A DNA stretch of 64,000 nt, taken from positions 16,323,453-16,387,452 of the forward strand of contig OZ034978.1 of the NCBI GenBank assembly GCA_964030785.1, given 5' to 3'. Of the stretch, positions 48,309-59,787 are shown piece by piece. Position 1 is the first letter of the stretch, and each line of letters opens with the position of its first letter. The translations under genes were made by a program, and so were the position numbers. The notes below the pieces were generated by a model. It was not told where the DNA came from. It saw only the letters and a program-made list of their open reading frames with translations, and searched no databases. The DNA is from Siderastrea siderea. Lineage: Eukaryota > Cnidaria > Anthozoa > Scleractinia > Rhizangiidae.

Positions 48309-48694
48309 ACAGAAACAATGCTGTACAGCGTACGAGGAGGATAATTTTCCCCGGTATCTTTGCACACTTCCATTATGAATTTTGTTAACCAAAAATTTAG
48401 CGACTCTGCCGTCATATCAAGCACGTCGGTTTCCAAGCCTTGAATTTGTGATGTGTCATTAGTACAACTGCTCGGCTCTTCAGAAGCTTTCTTATTTACT
48501 CTTGTTGACTGCCATTCTGAAAAAATCTTCATAGCCCACTTATTGACGGAACGTGTTGACTTTGGTACGGCATTTTCCAGCAGTTGTTTCTCTTCTTCAG
48601 CATTTTTGGGTTTGCGAAACGTCCGCTTGTGCTTCGAAGCCATAATGTTCTCATCGAGCTCACTATTGAATGAAGTTTCCACTATACAAATCAT
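48302..48694 (-). pseudogene. Crypton/KIAA1958-like tyrosine-recombinase N-terminal fragment
   Basis: The 130-codon frame contains STRSVNKWAMKIFSEWQ, MTAESLNFWLTKFIMEV and YPPRTLYSIVS, the core-binding (SAM-like) segment shared by Crypton-type recombinases and the host proteins derived from them (KIAA1958, ZMYM2-like, QRICH1, DUF3504). A likely real start is the internal ATG at MASKHKRTFRKP. The frame ends abruptly in the palindrome at 48302, so the catalytic part is missing. It may be a truncated insertion or one exon of a longer dead gene. Confidence 0.65.
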
Positions 48695-48938
48695 CTAATC
48701 TTATAATTCTTTTCAGATCTAGCAGCATGAACTAGCAGCACGGGAAAATGGTCCGAAGCTCATTAAACAAAACTTTTTATTCTTTTCAAAGACTATAGGA
48801 ACTACAAAACATGAAAGAATGTCTTTATATTCTGTGAGATCGATTTTGACATTCTCTTGATGAGACTATGGAATAAAGTTATAGCACGGGAAAATGGCAC
48901 CATTAGTTCATTATTCTATGAGATCGTTTTTTGAAGCC

Positions 48939-49039
48939 GTTCAATAAACTCGCAGATCGTGTTTTATCGGGTCTAAAACCACTCGGCTACGCCTCGTGGT
49001 TTTAAACCCGATAAAACACTCCTGCTCGTTTATTAAACA
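48939..49039. repeat. ~100-bp hairpin repeat
   Basis: GTTCAATAAACTCG...GTGTTTTATCGGGT...AAAACCACTCGGCT pairs with the inverse run to GTTTATTAAAC, with a loop of about five bases. No target duplication was seen. Probably a miniature foldback element. Confidence 0.75.
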
Positions 49040-50010
49040 GTACATAAGTGTTTTTAATTGTAGCCAGTGGATGATACTATATTTTACTTAAATCTTATTT
49101 TTAAATGTATTTACCTTCATTATAGTATAAATCTTCAGATTTTAATATATGTTTTATTTTTGAACTTATATGTACAGTAATACACAATTCATCCATGTAC
49201 GGCTGCAATGTATTTTAATAAAAGTATCTATCTTAGTTCAGCGAGAAAAACACTCATAAAGTCAGGCAGTTATCGGTTGATATAAAGACAGAGTGACCTT
49301 CTTACAGTCGCTATTTTTTTTTTTCACAAAATGTTCTCCTAACTGGGACAATCCTTAACAGTTAGACTCTCCTCATCTTTTATTTTTCTGTCCCACCAGA
49401 AAAAGAAGCAGTCATAATTAGTCTTTCATAGCTGAACATAGAAACAGTGGACCTTGAATGAATACAATGACGTGTAAAGGACAATGCAATGGGGGTTGAA
49501 AGGATCTAAACCGGAGAAAACGATACATACATTTAGCCATGGAATCATGGAATCCACCACCTTATCAGTTTGAATTCATAAAATCACAAAAATTCCCCCC
49601 CCAAAATAGTATCTTGTCTTGTACAGGGGCAGTGGATTGTGTGGTAGTAGGTTGGTGCAAATTTTGACGGATCACGTATATTCACCCTTTGTGGCAGCTG
49701 AATAAACGTCCATCTTTTTGTGGCAAAATAAATGGAGATTAGGGGTGATATATCTTTATATGTACTATCTCGATTGTTCTGGGACAAGAACTATGGGTTA
49801 AGAACTATGGGAGGAAGAAAAATTATACAACCACTAATATTTTCATATTTTGCTCTTTCCTTTAAATCATCAAAAATAAAACCTTTATGAACATTTAAAC
49901 ATTTTCAACACCAGCAAAATGTGTGGCGCAAGAGGTTTCGTCACGAATGGCAAAAGAAGTTGCTTGTTAAAAATACATGTTAAAAACGTCCCCCCTTGAA
50001 AATGTTTATT

Positions 50011-50011
<1 letters not shown>

Positions 50012-50071
<60 letters not shown>
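50012..50071. repeat. (GA)n microsatellite
   Basis: About 30 GA units at the end of repeat copy 2. The same junction (AATGTTTATTTAGAGAGA) occurs at 54545, so the microsatellite belongs to the repeat family. Confidence 0.95.
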
Positions 50072-50075
<4 letters not shown>

Positions 50076-50099
50076 TCTCCCAATCGTCAGTCACCAAAA

Positions 50100-50420
50100 A
50101 AATGTTAAAAAAAACGGAGATCTAATATACAGCAGGAATTCCGACTGCTATTGCAGCCAAGCAAGAGGACTAGTCAGATTTAGGTTAACCAAACAGTTCG
50201 CAGATATTCAAAGGTAACAGCAGAGTCATAATTTCTCATTACTATCATTACTATCACATTCCAACTGCACTTTAAGTGTTATAGATATTATAGACTTAGT
50301 TCAGCTAGAAAAACCCTCATTATACGTCGGGCAATTATTCGTTGATATATTGGTAGAATGACTTACTTCCAGTTGTCATTATTTTTTCACAAAATGTCAT
50401 TCTAACTGAGAAAATTGCAG
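50100..50420. repeat. Dispersed repeat family, diverged copy 3
   Basis: The landmarks CTGCTATTGCAGCCAAGCA, GGTAACAGCAG, TAGTTCAGCTAGAAAAACCC and TATTCGTTGATATA recur in order but with more divergence than between copies 1, 2 and 4. Confidence 0.75.
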
Positions 50421-50429
50421 CTGCCTGTG

Positions 50430-53320
50430 AGATAAAAGAGTTTTGTTTTGTTATACTAAAACAGTTGCAACAAAACTACTTGTGTCTGGACCGCCAGATT
50501 CAACCAAACTTCACCGAACGTAGGTTTTGAAATCGTGTATGCGACTTTTTTCTGATCATTTTCAGAAAGATTTGCGACGAATATTTCCCATAATTCAATT
50601 CATGTGAATCATTCTTTGACTCGCTTATTGGTTTGTTGAAACACGGTTGACTGTCGTCTATCAGGAGCATATAGGATTCTGTGTCTGTCTAGTACTTGCC
50701 TTTTAGCCCAGCTTTTATTCGTTCGAGAAAGAATTCCTTTGCGTCAAGCAAACAAACACGCAGTAGTAATCATGGGTTTGTACACAAAACTGCTTTCTAT
50801 GTCCCTCTTTCCCCGGGTTCCTCCTTCTCCTATTTAGCCGGGGCTTTTTTGGTCCTCTGGGACCAGGCGGCGGATTCCGCTACCCTCGCTTCCTTAACTC
50901 CTAAAATATTAAAGCTCTGACAACGAAACTTAGAGGGCAGATACTACGTCCAAACGTCTTTCCTAGAAGGTCCGCAACATGAGCTGGTAACGTTATATGA
51001 CGCCAGAATGGCGTCATGTTCTTAAACGGCGCTATCTTGGATCCGCCATCTTAGATGTTTTCAGAACCTTTGACAAGCGTCAAAAGTGGCGAAAAAGTAA
51101 TCAAGAACAATTATCACACGTCCAAAGTGCGCGCAGTCAGAATTCAGCCCCCCCCCCCCCCCCCCCTCGGGTCACCGGTTTCTGGAACTCTCAAGGGACA
51201 CGAAATCGTGTATTTCTAATTGCTCAGTTACTGGCTAGCAATCCCCATGGGAAATAGACACACAACCTAAAAAAGATGCCCTTGGCATCTCCTAAAAATA
51301 CAAATAGAAAGTTCAAGATCAGTAAAACATTAAAAAAAACTTATTATACATACATTGCCTAGGGCTTAGTGCAAAGTAAGCAAAGAAGAATAACTCCAAC
51401 CTAAAAATCATCGATAAAATTTTTCCAGGTTATAATCCCTTGATTTTCTGACAATGGCGTTGAATGCAGGAAAATGCAAAGCACTGATCAACGTTAAAAG
51501 TTATAGACCATATCGAGAGTGTTTTTCGAAGAGTTTTCTCAATTTTTCCGTTTGTATTTTTTCTTTTGACATTTTCTTCAATGATCTTAAAGTTAAAGTT
51601 AAATGATAAAGTTAAAGCAAATAAAGCAGAGGAATTTTCTCCTCCCTTTTCCTATGATTTACGCTAAAATATTTGAAGATTAACCATAGTTTAATAAGAA
51701 AAGTCAGTTGTGTACTTCTGCTAAGTCTCCAACATACTGAAAAAACGTCAAACAACGCTACATGCAAGTACTGCTCAATAGTCTTTTATTACAAAAATCA
51801 CATTTAGAGCCTAAAAAAATCGAGCAACATTATTTATTAAAGGTTGGAATTAGGTAGTGATCAGAAGAGGTTGTTCTCTCCTTACAAGAAATAGAAGCAA
51901 GGAAATAAAGGAAGAAAAATATCATTAGCTTCTGTCACCCTTAATATCAGTGCATGCTTCATGCTGAACAAGCAGCAAATCCCGATTTATGTAATATTAA
52001 TCTTTTTAGACTTTTTACCAACACCATACAAACAGGAGTCATATGGACTATACATGTACTGCGTCGACAGGTTTCATGCGTCAATTTGTATATATACTTA
52101 AACGTTTGAAAATAATTAGTTCAGTCCTTTCTTCTATAAAGACTGTACAGAAAACAAACTTCAACGAAGTAAATATGATGGCAAACTTTACCCAAGCGCT
52201 GGGATGTTCTTATTATGACTTGTTTTAATAGGGCCTTTGTAGCTCTTTTGCCTTTCGTCATAAGATTTAGTTTCTTATGAAAAAAATTGAGAAGAGAGAG
52301 CAAAAAACATTTACAACTACAAATTACTAATAAACCACATGTTTGATGCAGAAAATGGAAAGATATTTACGATAAAATACAAAACTGGTCTCCTAGAATA
52401 AAGTTGCTTTTTTCATGGGTAAAACTTGTTACAACTAACTGAATCAACTACACCCTAAGAAATGAAATTGTACTTTTCGTAGAAATTACTCTCTGTGCGT
52501 ATTTTGTGAAATTGGAGGGGAAATATTAATATGCGAAGTTACATTTCGATTGCTAGGAAAATCTTAAAGTAAAAAGTATGAAAAGTTACGTGTAAATTTC
52601 TATTGTGGTGTACCTCGATCGTCAACAAAGCTATGCAAATGAGGTCTTTCTAGCTGCCGAATAAGTGAATGAAAAACCAAACACTGCGCCTGTTTATCTT
52701 ATATTATATCTAATACATCGCCAATCTTAAATATTGTGACCATGAAAAATACTAAAAAGAACTTTCTTGAACCAAAAACAGGCCACTTATAAATACAAGG
52801 TAAAGTTGATTTAAATATGATAAAAAGCAAATTATGCTATAACATTATTTATTTGCAACTAACTTGTAACGGTGTTACCAACACATGAGTCACACAAAAG
52901 TGAAACAAACTAGCACACATACATTAATAAAACTCTAGAACAGAAACAAAAGCAAATAAAAAAATTTAAATTATCAAGACAAGCTTAATATCACAAAGGT
53001 TTAATATTATTTGCCCCAAAAAATCGGCAATCTTAGCAGTCCTTGCAAAGAAAGAAATGATACATTTATAAAGGCTTAGTAAGGCTATAGGTAGTAGTAG
53101 GTTCAAAGCGGAAAAAGTACAAGCACGGCGCTAGATACTGTAGTGTTAAAAGTGTTTCTTCCGTTGTTTTCAATCTAGTTCCCAAGTATTATTTAGTTTC
53201 CACAAAAAGGCTCACATACTTTTCGCAAGAAAAAAAAACTATATAATATCTTACTTCCTGACTTTTTTTGCTATCAGCACTGAGGGCAATAACTAGTCTA
53301 CACCATATCTTTCTGACATA
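50430..53320. other. No recognisable gene
   Basis: Mostly AT-rich sequence with short frames only. A poly-C tract occurs at about 51150-51167. No exon chain can be supported. Confidence 0.5.
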
Positions 53321-53329
53321 AAAGATACG

Positions 53330-54553
53330 ATAAACGCAGGATACTTTAAATGCTAAGAACAAATGTCTTATACTTGCTACGATCCGAATCGTACAGAGTT
53401 ATTATCGTACATATTATTTCTATTGGCACCGTTGCCAAAAGCGATATACATTGGCAAACTATCTTTTAAAAAAGATCTACAGGGTGAACTGAGCCAGGTG
53501 AAGTTGAAATTTTCTCTCACAAAAAAAAAAAGATAATAGCTTGTTATCGGTAAGGCCTAACGGTTCATGCTAATGGTTCATTAGAATTCTTAAGATCACC
53601 GAAGAATAACAAGATGTCAAAATGCAAATTTCTTTTGTCAAGCAAATTACTCTTGAAAACCAATCAAACACTCTGCCAACCATCAGTCACGTTTCTTCTA
53701 TAACCAAAAAAGTGTTAAAATAACGAAGACCTCTGAATATACAGCACGAATTCGTATTGCTATTGCAGCCAAGAAGGAGGACCAGTCATATCGGTTAACC
53801 ACACACCAAATATTGGAAGGTAACAGCAGTCATAAAGTCTGATCACTGTCATTTGTTATGTCCCAGTGTAGATCGATTATCACATTGCAACTGCACTTGA
53901 ACTATTATAAACTTAGTTCAACCAGAAAATCACTCATAAAGGCAGGCAGTTATCCGTTGATATTAAGACAGAGTGACCTCCAGTTTCCTTTTTTTTTTTC
54001 ACAAAATGTCATCCCAACTGGGACAATTCTTAACAGTTACACTCTCCTTGTCTTTTATTTTTCCGACTCACCAGAAAAAGAAGCAGTCATAATTAGTCTT
54101 TCATAGCTGAACAAACAAACAGCGGACCTTGAACGAATACAATGACGTGTAAAGGACCATGCAATGGGGGTTGAGAGGATCTAAACCGGAGAAAACGATA
54201 CATACATCATTAGCCATGGAATCATGGAATCCACCACCTTATCTGTTTGAATTCATAAAATCATAAAGACCCCGTAAATTCCCCCCAAAATAGTATCTTG
54301 TCAGTGTGGTAGTAGGTTGGTGCAAATTTTGACGGATCACGTAAATTCACCCTCTGTGGCAGCTGAATAAACGTCCATCTTTTTGTGTCAAAGTAAATGT
54401 AGATTAGGGGTGATATATCTCTATATGTACTGTCTCGATTGTTTTGGCACAAGAGACGAAATGTGTGGCGCAAGAGGTTTCGTCACTAATGGCAACAGAA
54501 GTTGCTTGTTAAAAATGCGTGGTGAAAACGTCCCCCCTTCGAAATGTTTATTT

Positions 54554-54586
<33 letters not shown>

Positions 54587-54598
54587 CAGAGACAGAGA

Positions 54599-54669
<71 letters not shown>

Positions 54670-54680
54670 AGTTAGATCGT
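53330..54680. repeat. Dispersed repeat family, copy 4 (uninterrupted)
   Basis: This is the most complete copy. It runs from the GCTACGATCCGAATCGTAC region through the CAGCCAAGAAGGAG and GTTATCCGTTGATAT blocks to a (GA)n tract at 54553-54664 that includes GAGACA variants. It shows what copies 1 and 2 looked like before their insertions. Confidence 0.85.
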
Positions 54681-54996
54681 TTCCCAAAATTCTGTTCCTT
54701 TTTATCGAAGCAACTTGTTTTCAGATTTCCACAACAACACTATTCCGTTGTAATTGATATTCGAGGAAATGTCTAAAAAACTATCGATTTGTCATGATGT
54801 TTCCCGAAACAATCTCTCCTCGGCACTGCAATCGCTAGTATTTTGCGCGCAGGGTCCAACTGGTTAGGAACAGCAAATATAGGAACTAAGTGTTCCTATG
54901 TTTGTTGGGCAACATTGGGATCGCCATGAACCAACGGATCTGGGTATCCTGTGTAAGGGAAACGGATATTTTTACAAGTTGTCATAATTTATATAA

Positions 54997-55334
54997 ATTC
55001 GACGGAAACTACGGATTTCACGGAGTAGACGGATTTCTTTAAGCTAATCATAAGATGACAATGAAATTCATGAAATCCGTCTTGACCGTCAATACCGTCG
55101 AATCCGTTCACTTTCACCAAGTCTTTTAACGAGGGGATATGTAATGACCACCCCTCCCCTTCATATTTTTTAACGGACATCGAGCTTGAAACATTTTTCT
55201 CTTAATTCAACGGATTCTACGGATTTCACGGAGTAAGCGGATTCCTTGATGCTAATTTTTAAATGACATTACAATCAGATTGAATTATTATTATAATAAT
55301 TATTATCTTTATTATAATAATAATAATAATAATG

Positions 55335-55370
<36 letters not shown>

Positions 55371-55385
55371 TTGAATAATGAATAA

Positions 55386-55440
<55 letters not shown>

Positions 55441-55775
55441 CATTATTATTATTATTATAATAAAGATAATAATTACTATAATAATAATTCAATCTGATTG
55501 TAATGTCATTTAAAAATTAGCATCAAGGAATCCGCTTACTCCGTGAAATCCGTAGAATCCGTTGAATTAAGAGAAAAATGTTTAAAGCTCGTTGTCCGTT
55601 AAAAAATATGAAGGGGAGGGGTGGTCAATACATTTTCCCTCGTTAAAAGACTTGGTGAAAGTGAACGGATTCGCCGGTATTGACGGTCAATACGGATTTC
55701 ATGAATTTCATTATCATCTTATGATTAGCATAAAGAAATCCGTCTACTCCGTGAAATCCGTAGTTTCCGTCGAAT
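54997..55775. repeat. Near-perfect 780-bp palindrome
   Basis: The arms of about 380 bp start ATTCGACGGAAACTACGG and end with its inverse. They contain several CGGATTTCACGGAGTA-type repeats, and the centre is a run of ATT/AAT. The arms are nearly identical, so the structure is young or maintained by gene conversion. No protein is encoded. Confidence 0.9.
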
Positions 55776-56072
55776 AAAGAGAAAACTGTTCGTCGCTATA
55801 TACCCGTCTTCAATCAAGTGCAGCATTTGTTGATTTAGGTCATACAGAGAATGCAAGTTACGTATCTCGACATCATAATAGTCAATTTATTACTTGCGTG
55901 GTTCTACAAGGGAATTTTCGCTGAACCGTTAAAGGAATGGAATTTAAGGTATTAGACCTTACAAACAACAGCAGTATCACTGTGTGCAACATTAGATGTC
56001 AATGGAATCAGTTAATTATCGTGCCATCATATATGCTCAATTGTTGCTTTACGTGGTCCTAAACAGGAATTT

Positions 56073-57854
56073 TTACTGACGCGTGTCTTTGCAAAACTTG
56101 GCCGCTGCTCGTTTCTTCAGTGAGTCAGAAGACCTTCCTTTCTGGAAATGAAATTCGGAATCCCTTAGAATGGCTGTCCACTGACCATAGCCGTACCTTT
56201 TGAGACCGGCCTTGAGATACCTGTCTTCGTCCTGGGTGAACAAGAGGGCTTTTTTTCTATTGCATGTACGACCGATGTTCGCCACTTTGAAAGCGCGCTG
56301 GCGTGTAAGTCTTGGAATTTCACCCAAATTGGATTCCCGTTTTAGTGGCAACGCCTCCTCTGTACTTTCGACTTCTTCTGTAGAACCGCTGGACAGATGG
56401 TGCTCATCATGTTCTTGAGAGGAGGCGGACGAGATGTCTGACAGTCTTGAAATTACATCTTCTTCCAACTTTGTCCCCTTGTCGCCATGTAGTTTATCCA
56501 AGCATTGGTGGGCCTTTGTTGCGACCTCTCTGGATCGTTGCTTTTGATAATGCACTCTTGCTACAACCGAGCTGTGTTTTTGATCCTCTGAAACTGCGTC
56601 TTGTTCTCTTGCACTGAGCTGGTTGGAACTTGCCGTCTCGACGATTTGGCGGTAGCGCGTTGGGTGAACATATTTTCCAATGGCATCAAAAACCAGTTTA
56701 CTCATCAGCTCTCCAAGCTTGTTGTGCTGTCCCCCGTTTCTCGTCACGAGTACGTAGTCGCAAACTGGTTTCTGCAGAGGGCGAATGTGATGTATATATC
56801 CATCCAAAACTTTCATGTTAGTGTCGGTTAAAAGGAGGGAGTCAAATCCGTATTTACCTGCCGTTTTAAACATTTTCTGGTCAATGAATCCCCCGTTTGT
56901 TTTCGCTGCACGAACCATGTCAACAGTGAGGTACTGGTACGTCATGGGTCGGGAGCCCTTTACCTTAATGAACAAGTACACGGCTAGAAATTTGGTGACA
57001 AACGACAAATCCCCCGAGCAAACACTACCTGGATTGTCCCTGCATTTCTTAAGCACTTCTTCATATCGAGGCAGGTAATGAGACACAACTTCCAGTAGTT
57101 CGTCGAGTGATGCCCAGTGACCCTTGGCTTCCAAAACATCAATGTCCAGATCGCTGGTCCACTGCAATCTCATCATCTTAGACACTGTTCGCCGAACTCT
57201 TTTCAAGTACGTCTCGGTGACAGTTAATCCTCTAGCCACTGTATCTGACAATCCTTCGCTGACTTTTCTGAATTGCACTAGCTCCCCAATGGCGTCCAGG
57301 TATCCTAAACGTCCAGCATGTCCAAGATTCCACGTGTCCTGCATCATATCAGCAAATTTAAAGAGGAGGTTAGGAGAGCATAAGCTATAGTCGACATTTT
57401 TCCAAGTCAGTTCGTCTTCGTCTTCACAACAAAATCTGAGAAACTTAAGGCTTTTGCTGACAATTTGCGGAGCTTTGCGATCGCTCTTGCCCCCGCCACT
57501 CCCGGTGAGCCAAGAAAGGAATTCTTTAGCGATTGCACCCGATGGTTCAAAGGTTGGAATCGGTTTGCTCGCGCTGGTGGGCTTGGATTTTTTTGGGCTT
57601 TCATTACAGTCGCTAACTTGACTAGCCTCAATTTCTGCATTGCTCGGTTTCCGATCAAAGTAAAAGAACCAACGGTGTTTTCGAGTTACGTGTTTCCTGC
57701 AGCCTCTTTGAGTCCCAAATCCATCGTGATCGCACGCCTGTATTGGGCAGTGAAAAAGACCATCGGATTCATCTTTCTCCAAGTGAAGTCTTTTCGGTTT
57801 GGTCAAAGCATTTGCAACTTTAGCCCAGTCAACTTGCTTGCACTTTTTACTCAT
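56073..57854 (-). CDS. Crypton-type tyrosine recombinase with zinc finger and telobox-like Myb domain, 593 aa
   Basis: Single exon; the ATG at 57854 (MSKKCKQVDW) is preferred over a GTG 39 bp upstream. An N-terminal C2H2-like finger (CPIQAC...HVTRKH, residues 36-60) is followed by an all-helical core-binding region. The recombinase domain shows Arg302 (GSRP), His397-Pro-Thr-Arg400, His427 (KHSS) and Tyr436 (VHYQK). These fit the R...HxxR...H...Y catalytic set that cuts and rejoins DNA through a tyrosine. An acidic linker leads to a Myb/SANT domain at residues 539-585 (FTQDEDRYL, RYGYGQWTAILRD, then GRSSDSLKKR). That spacing is closest to the TRF/telobox Myb of telomere-binding proteins. The frame is intact, so the element may be recently active or domesticated. 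Two CCAAT-containing direct repeats (about 57953 and 58036) lie upstream. Confidence 0.82.
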   Translation of the reverse strand: MSKKCKQVDWAKVANALTKPKRLHLEKDESDGLFHCPIQACDHDGFGTQRGCRKHVTRKHRWFFYFDRKPSNAEIEASQVSDCNESPKKSKPTSASKPIPTFEPSGAIAKEFLSWLTGSGGGKSDRKAPQIVSKSLKFLRFCCEDEDELTWKNVDYSLCSPNLLFKFADMMQDTWNLGHAGRLGYLDAIGELVQFRKVSEGLSDTVARGLTVTETYLKRVRRTVSKMMRLQWTSDLDIDVLEAKGHWASLDELLEVVSHYLPRYEEVLKKCRDNPGSVCSGDLSFVTKFLAVYLFIKVKGSRPMTYQYLTVDMVRAAKTNGGFIDQKMFKTAGKYGFDSLLLTDTNMKVLDGYIHHIRPLQKPVCDYVLVTRNGGQHNKLGELMSKLVFDAIGKYVHPTRYRQIVETASSNQLSAREQDAVSEDQKHSSVVARVHYQKQRSREVATKAHQCLDKLHGDKGTKLEEDVISRLSDISSASSQEHDEHHLSSGSTEEVESTEEALPLKRESNLGEIPRLTRQRAFKVANIGRTCNRKKALLFTQDEDRYLKAGLKRYGYGQWTAILRDSEFHFQKGRSSDSLKKRAAAKFCKDTRQ

Positions 57855-57949
57855 CTTTCTTGGGAGGAGAGTCAGCGAGAAATGAGCATACACTTACCTG
57901 CCAGTTGTTTTATACGATCCTTGTGTCCCTAGAGTACGAAACTCCCGAT

Positions 57950-58110
57950 TGACCAATAGCAAGGCAAATATACTAACCTTGTTCAAACGTGCCCTGAACA
58001 TGTTGTAGCCCCTTTGGGAACCCAAGTGCATCTTGTCCAATAGAAAGGCGAAGGCGAGCATAATCCAAAAAGCGTGCTCAAACTTGCCCTAGCATGTTTA
58101 GGCGGAATGA
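57950..58110. repeat. Direct repeat upstream of the recombinase
   Basis: Two related units: GACCAATAGCAAGGC then CAAACGTGCCCTGAACATGT, and GTCCAATAGAAAGGC then CAAACTTGCCCTAGCATGT. Each has a CCAAT box, so they could serve as promoter or as recombinase binding sites. This is inference from position only. Confidence 0.55.
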
Positions 58111-58167
58111 AGTTCAATGCTATATGCCCCCCCCCCCCCCGCCCCAAGCACTCCAATTGCTTTCAAG

Positions 58168-58590
58168 TAAATGGGACTTCTTTGTTCCTAATGTTCCTTT
58201 AATGGAAAAGGATCGTTTTGTTCCAAAGGAACTTTTTGTTCTTAATTGTGTTGAAGTGGAACAAAATGTTCCTATCACTATAGGAACAATATGATCCCAT
58301 TTGTTCATATAGGAACAAAACGTTCCTTTAATGAAAAGGACCGTTTTGTTCCAAAGGAACTTTTTGTTCTTAATTGTGTTGAAGTGGAACAACATGTTCC
58401 TATTACTATAGGAACAATATGATCCCATTTGTTCATATAGGAACAAAACGTTCCTTTAATGAAAAGGACCGTTTTGTTCCAAAGGAACTTTTTGTTCTTA
58501 ATTGTGTTGAAGTGGAACAAAATGTTCCTATTACTATAGGAACAATATGATCCCATTTGTTCATATAGGAACAAAACGTGACCTTTTATT
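58168..58590. repeat. 128-bp tandem repeat built on GGAAC/GTTCC palindromes
   Basis: Units repeat at 58205, 58333 and 58461 (exact spacing 128 bp, landmark GAAAAGGA.CGTTTTGTTCC). Each holds about six GGAAC or GTTCC half-sites arranged as inverted pairs. Open frames here repeat the same peptide and are not genes. Confidence 0.92.
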
Positions 58591-59165
58591 TAGGGCCACC
58601 TTGTTCCTAATTCCTTTTTATTTGGGAACTGCACGTTCCTAATTTCCAAACAAAGGAACTTCACGTTCCCCTTTTGTTAGGTCCAATTAAGACATGGGAA
58701 CGAAATGTTCCTAACTGGGATGCGATTAGGAACAAACAGTTCCTTGTTGAGCTATGTAAGCTCAGTAGATGGGAACAGGTGTTCCCAATTACCTTAAAGG
58801 AGAACTTAACTGGAAATAGGAACTAAGTAATATAGGAACTGTTGGTTCCTTAATCCTGTTAATAGGAACAACGGTTCCGATTAGATTTCATTATTGGGAA
58901 CAATACGTTCCCTTTATGTGAAAAGGAATGAAATTATTAGGAACTCAGGTTCCTAATTACTCAAGAAAGGCCCAACTGATTTGCCAGATTAGGAACAATG
59001 CGTTCCTTTGTTATTACAAGGGGCCTTTTGGTTCCTAATCAGTATTTTTTTGTTCCGAATAGTGCAAAATTCGTTCCTTTGTACGGTTTAAGAGCTGTTC
59101 CTTTGTTTCAGAAAAGGAGCAGCTGGTTTGTTCCTAATTCAATTATAGGAACAAAGGAACAAAAA
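58591..59165. repeat. Non-tandem array dense in GGAAC/GTTCC half-sites
   Basis: Continuing from the 128-bp array, half-sites such as TAGGAACAA and CGTTCCT recur about every 20-30 bp, mostly as face-to-face pairs. The intervening sequence is no longer periodic. A smaller cluster occurs at 54865-54900. Confidence 0.8.
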
Positions 59166-59787
59166 TAGAGGAACGGACCCCTTTTATTCGGCCGATCGTA
59201 GCGCTCGTGCAACTCGGTTTTCATCCACATAAACCATCAATTTAAGCGATTTATAAGTTAAAGTAGTTCTGGTCGAAGTTTTGCAACAAAACTCAAAGCA
59301 CGTTAACAGAATTTTGCGGTTCTCTCATTTTGGGAAACGTATAGGATCGTTTCCCAAGTGTCCTCGTTCCCTTTTACTTGGTAAACTCGTTCTCTTAAAA
59401 AGCCTTTTGGATTGTGTTATTAAGAATTGATTCAAAGGAAGGAAATGACAAGCATAAACTTTTAGACACGTTTTAGAGTTTCATTTGACTTTGAATGCGG
59501 GTTAAGTTAAAATAATACGTCAACAAACTGGAAACGGGAAACGGGGCTTAGAGTGTTTCTTAACTGGAATATAGTTCAAGGCCACAAAAGGAACATTTCC
59601 AGTAAATCCGTGAAATCCGTTTTTTCCGACTCCAAAAAATTACTTATCCTTCTAATCGGTTCTGTTTCGCCAGTCACAGCATGCCAATTTTATGTTAGTA
59701 TATGTTGGAGATTCCTTGACAATATCAGGATTTAACACGATTGTAGCAGATAAACACACAGCCGCATGTTTAACAAGAACTTGCAGT

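Larger units (their letters stand above)
47580..50100. repeat. Dispersed repeat family, copy 2, with 1.3-kb insertion
   Basis: The repeat runs 47580-47912, is interrupted by about 1.3 kb (47913-49235), then continues 49236-50100 up to and including a (GA)n tract. The insertion contains a palindrome, a Crypton-like fragment and a hairpin. Confidence 0.8.

Noticed and set aside
49584..49787. Repeated short frame (also at 54261-54473) suggesting a gene family
   Set aside because: Both lie at the same position in copies 2 and 4 of the dispersed repeat and have no domain; frame conservation only reflects sequence identity.
57855..57896. Strong donor CAGGTAAGTG and acceptor-like CCCAAG just before the recombinase ATG
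   Set aside because: An intron between them would be about 40 nt, shorter than is normally spliced, and a TATA-like sequence lies within 20 bp of the donor; left as an unresolved 5' end rather than an exon call.
57465..57932. 155-codon plus-strand frame
   Set aside because: It is antisense to the zinc-finger end of the tyrosine recombinase and has no domain of its own.
58120..58574. Two similar open frames repeating MFLYEQMGSYCSYSNRN
   Set aside because: They arise because a 128-bp noncoding unit is tandemly repeated; the peptides are not related to any family and the frame shifts by two bases per unit.
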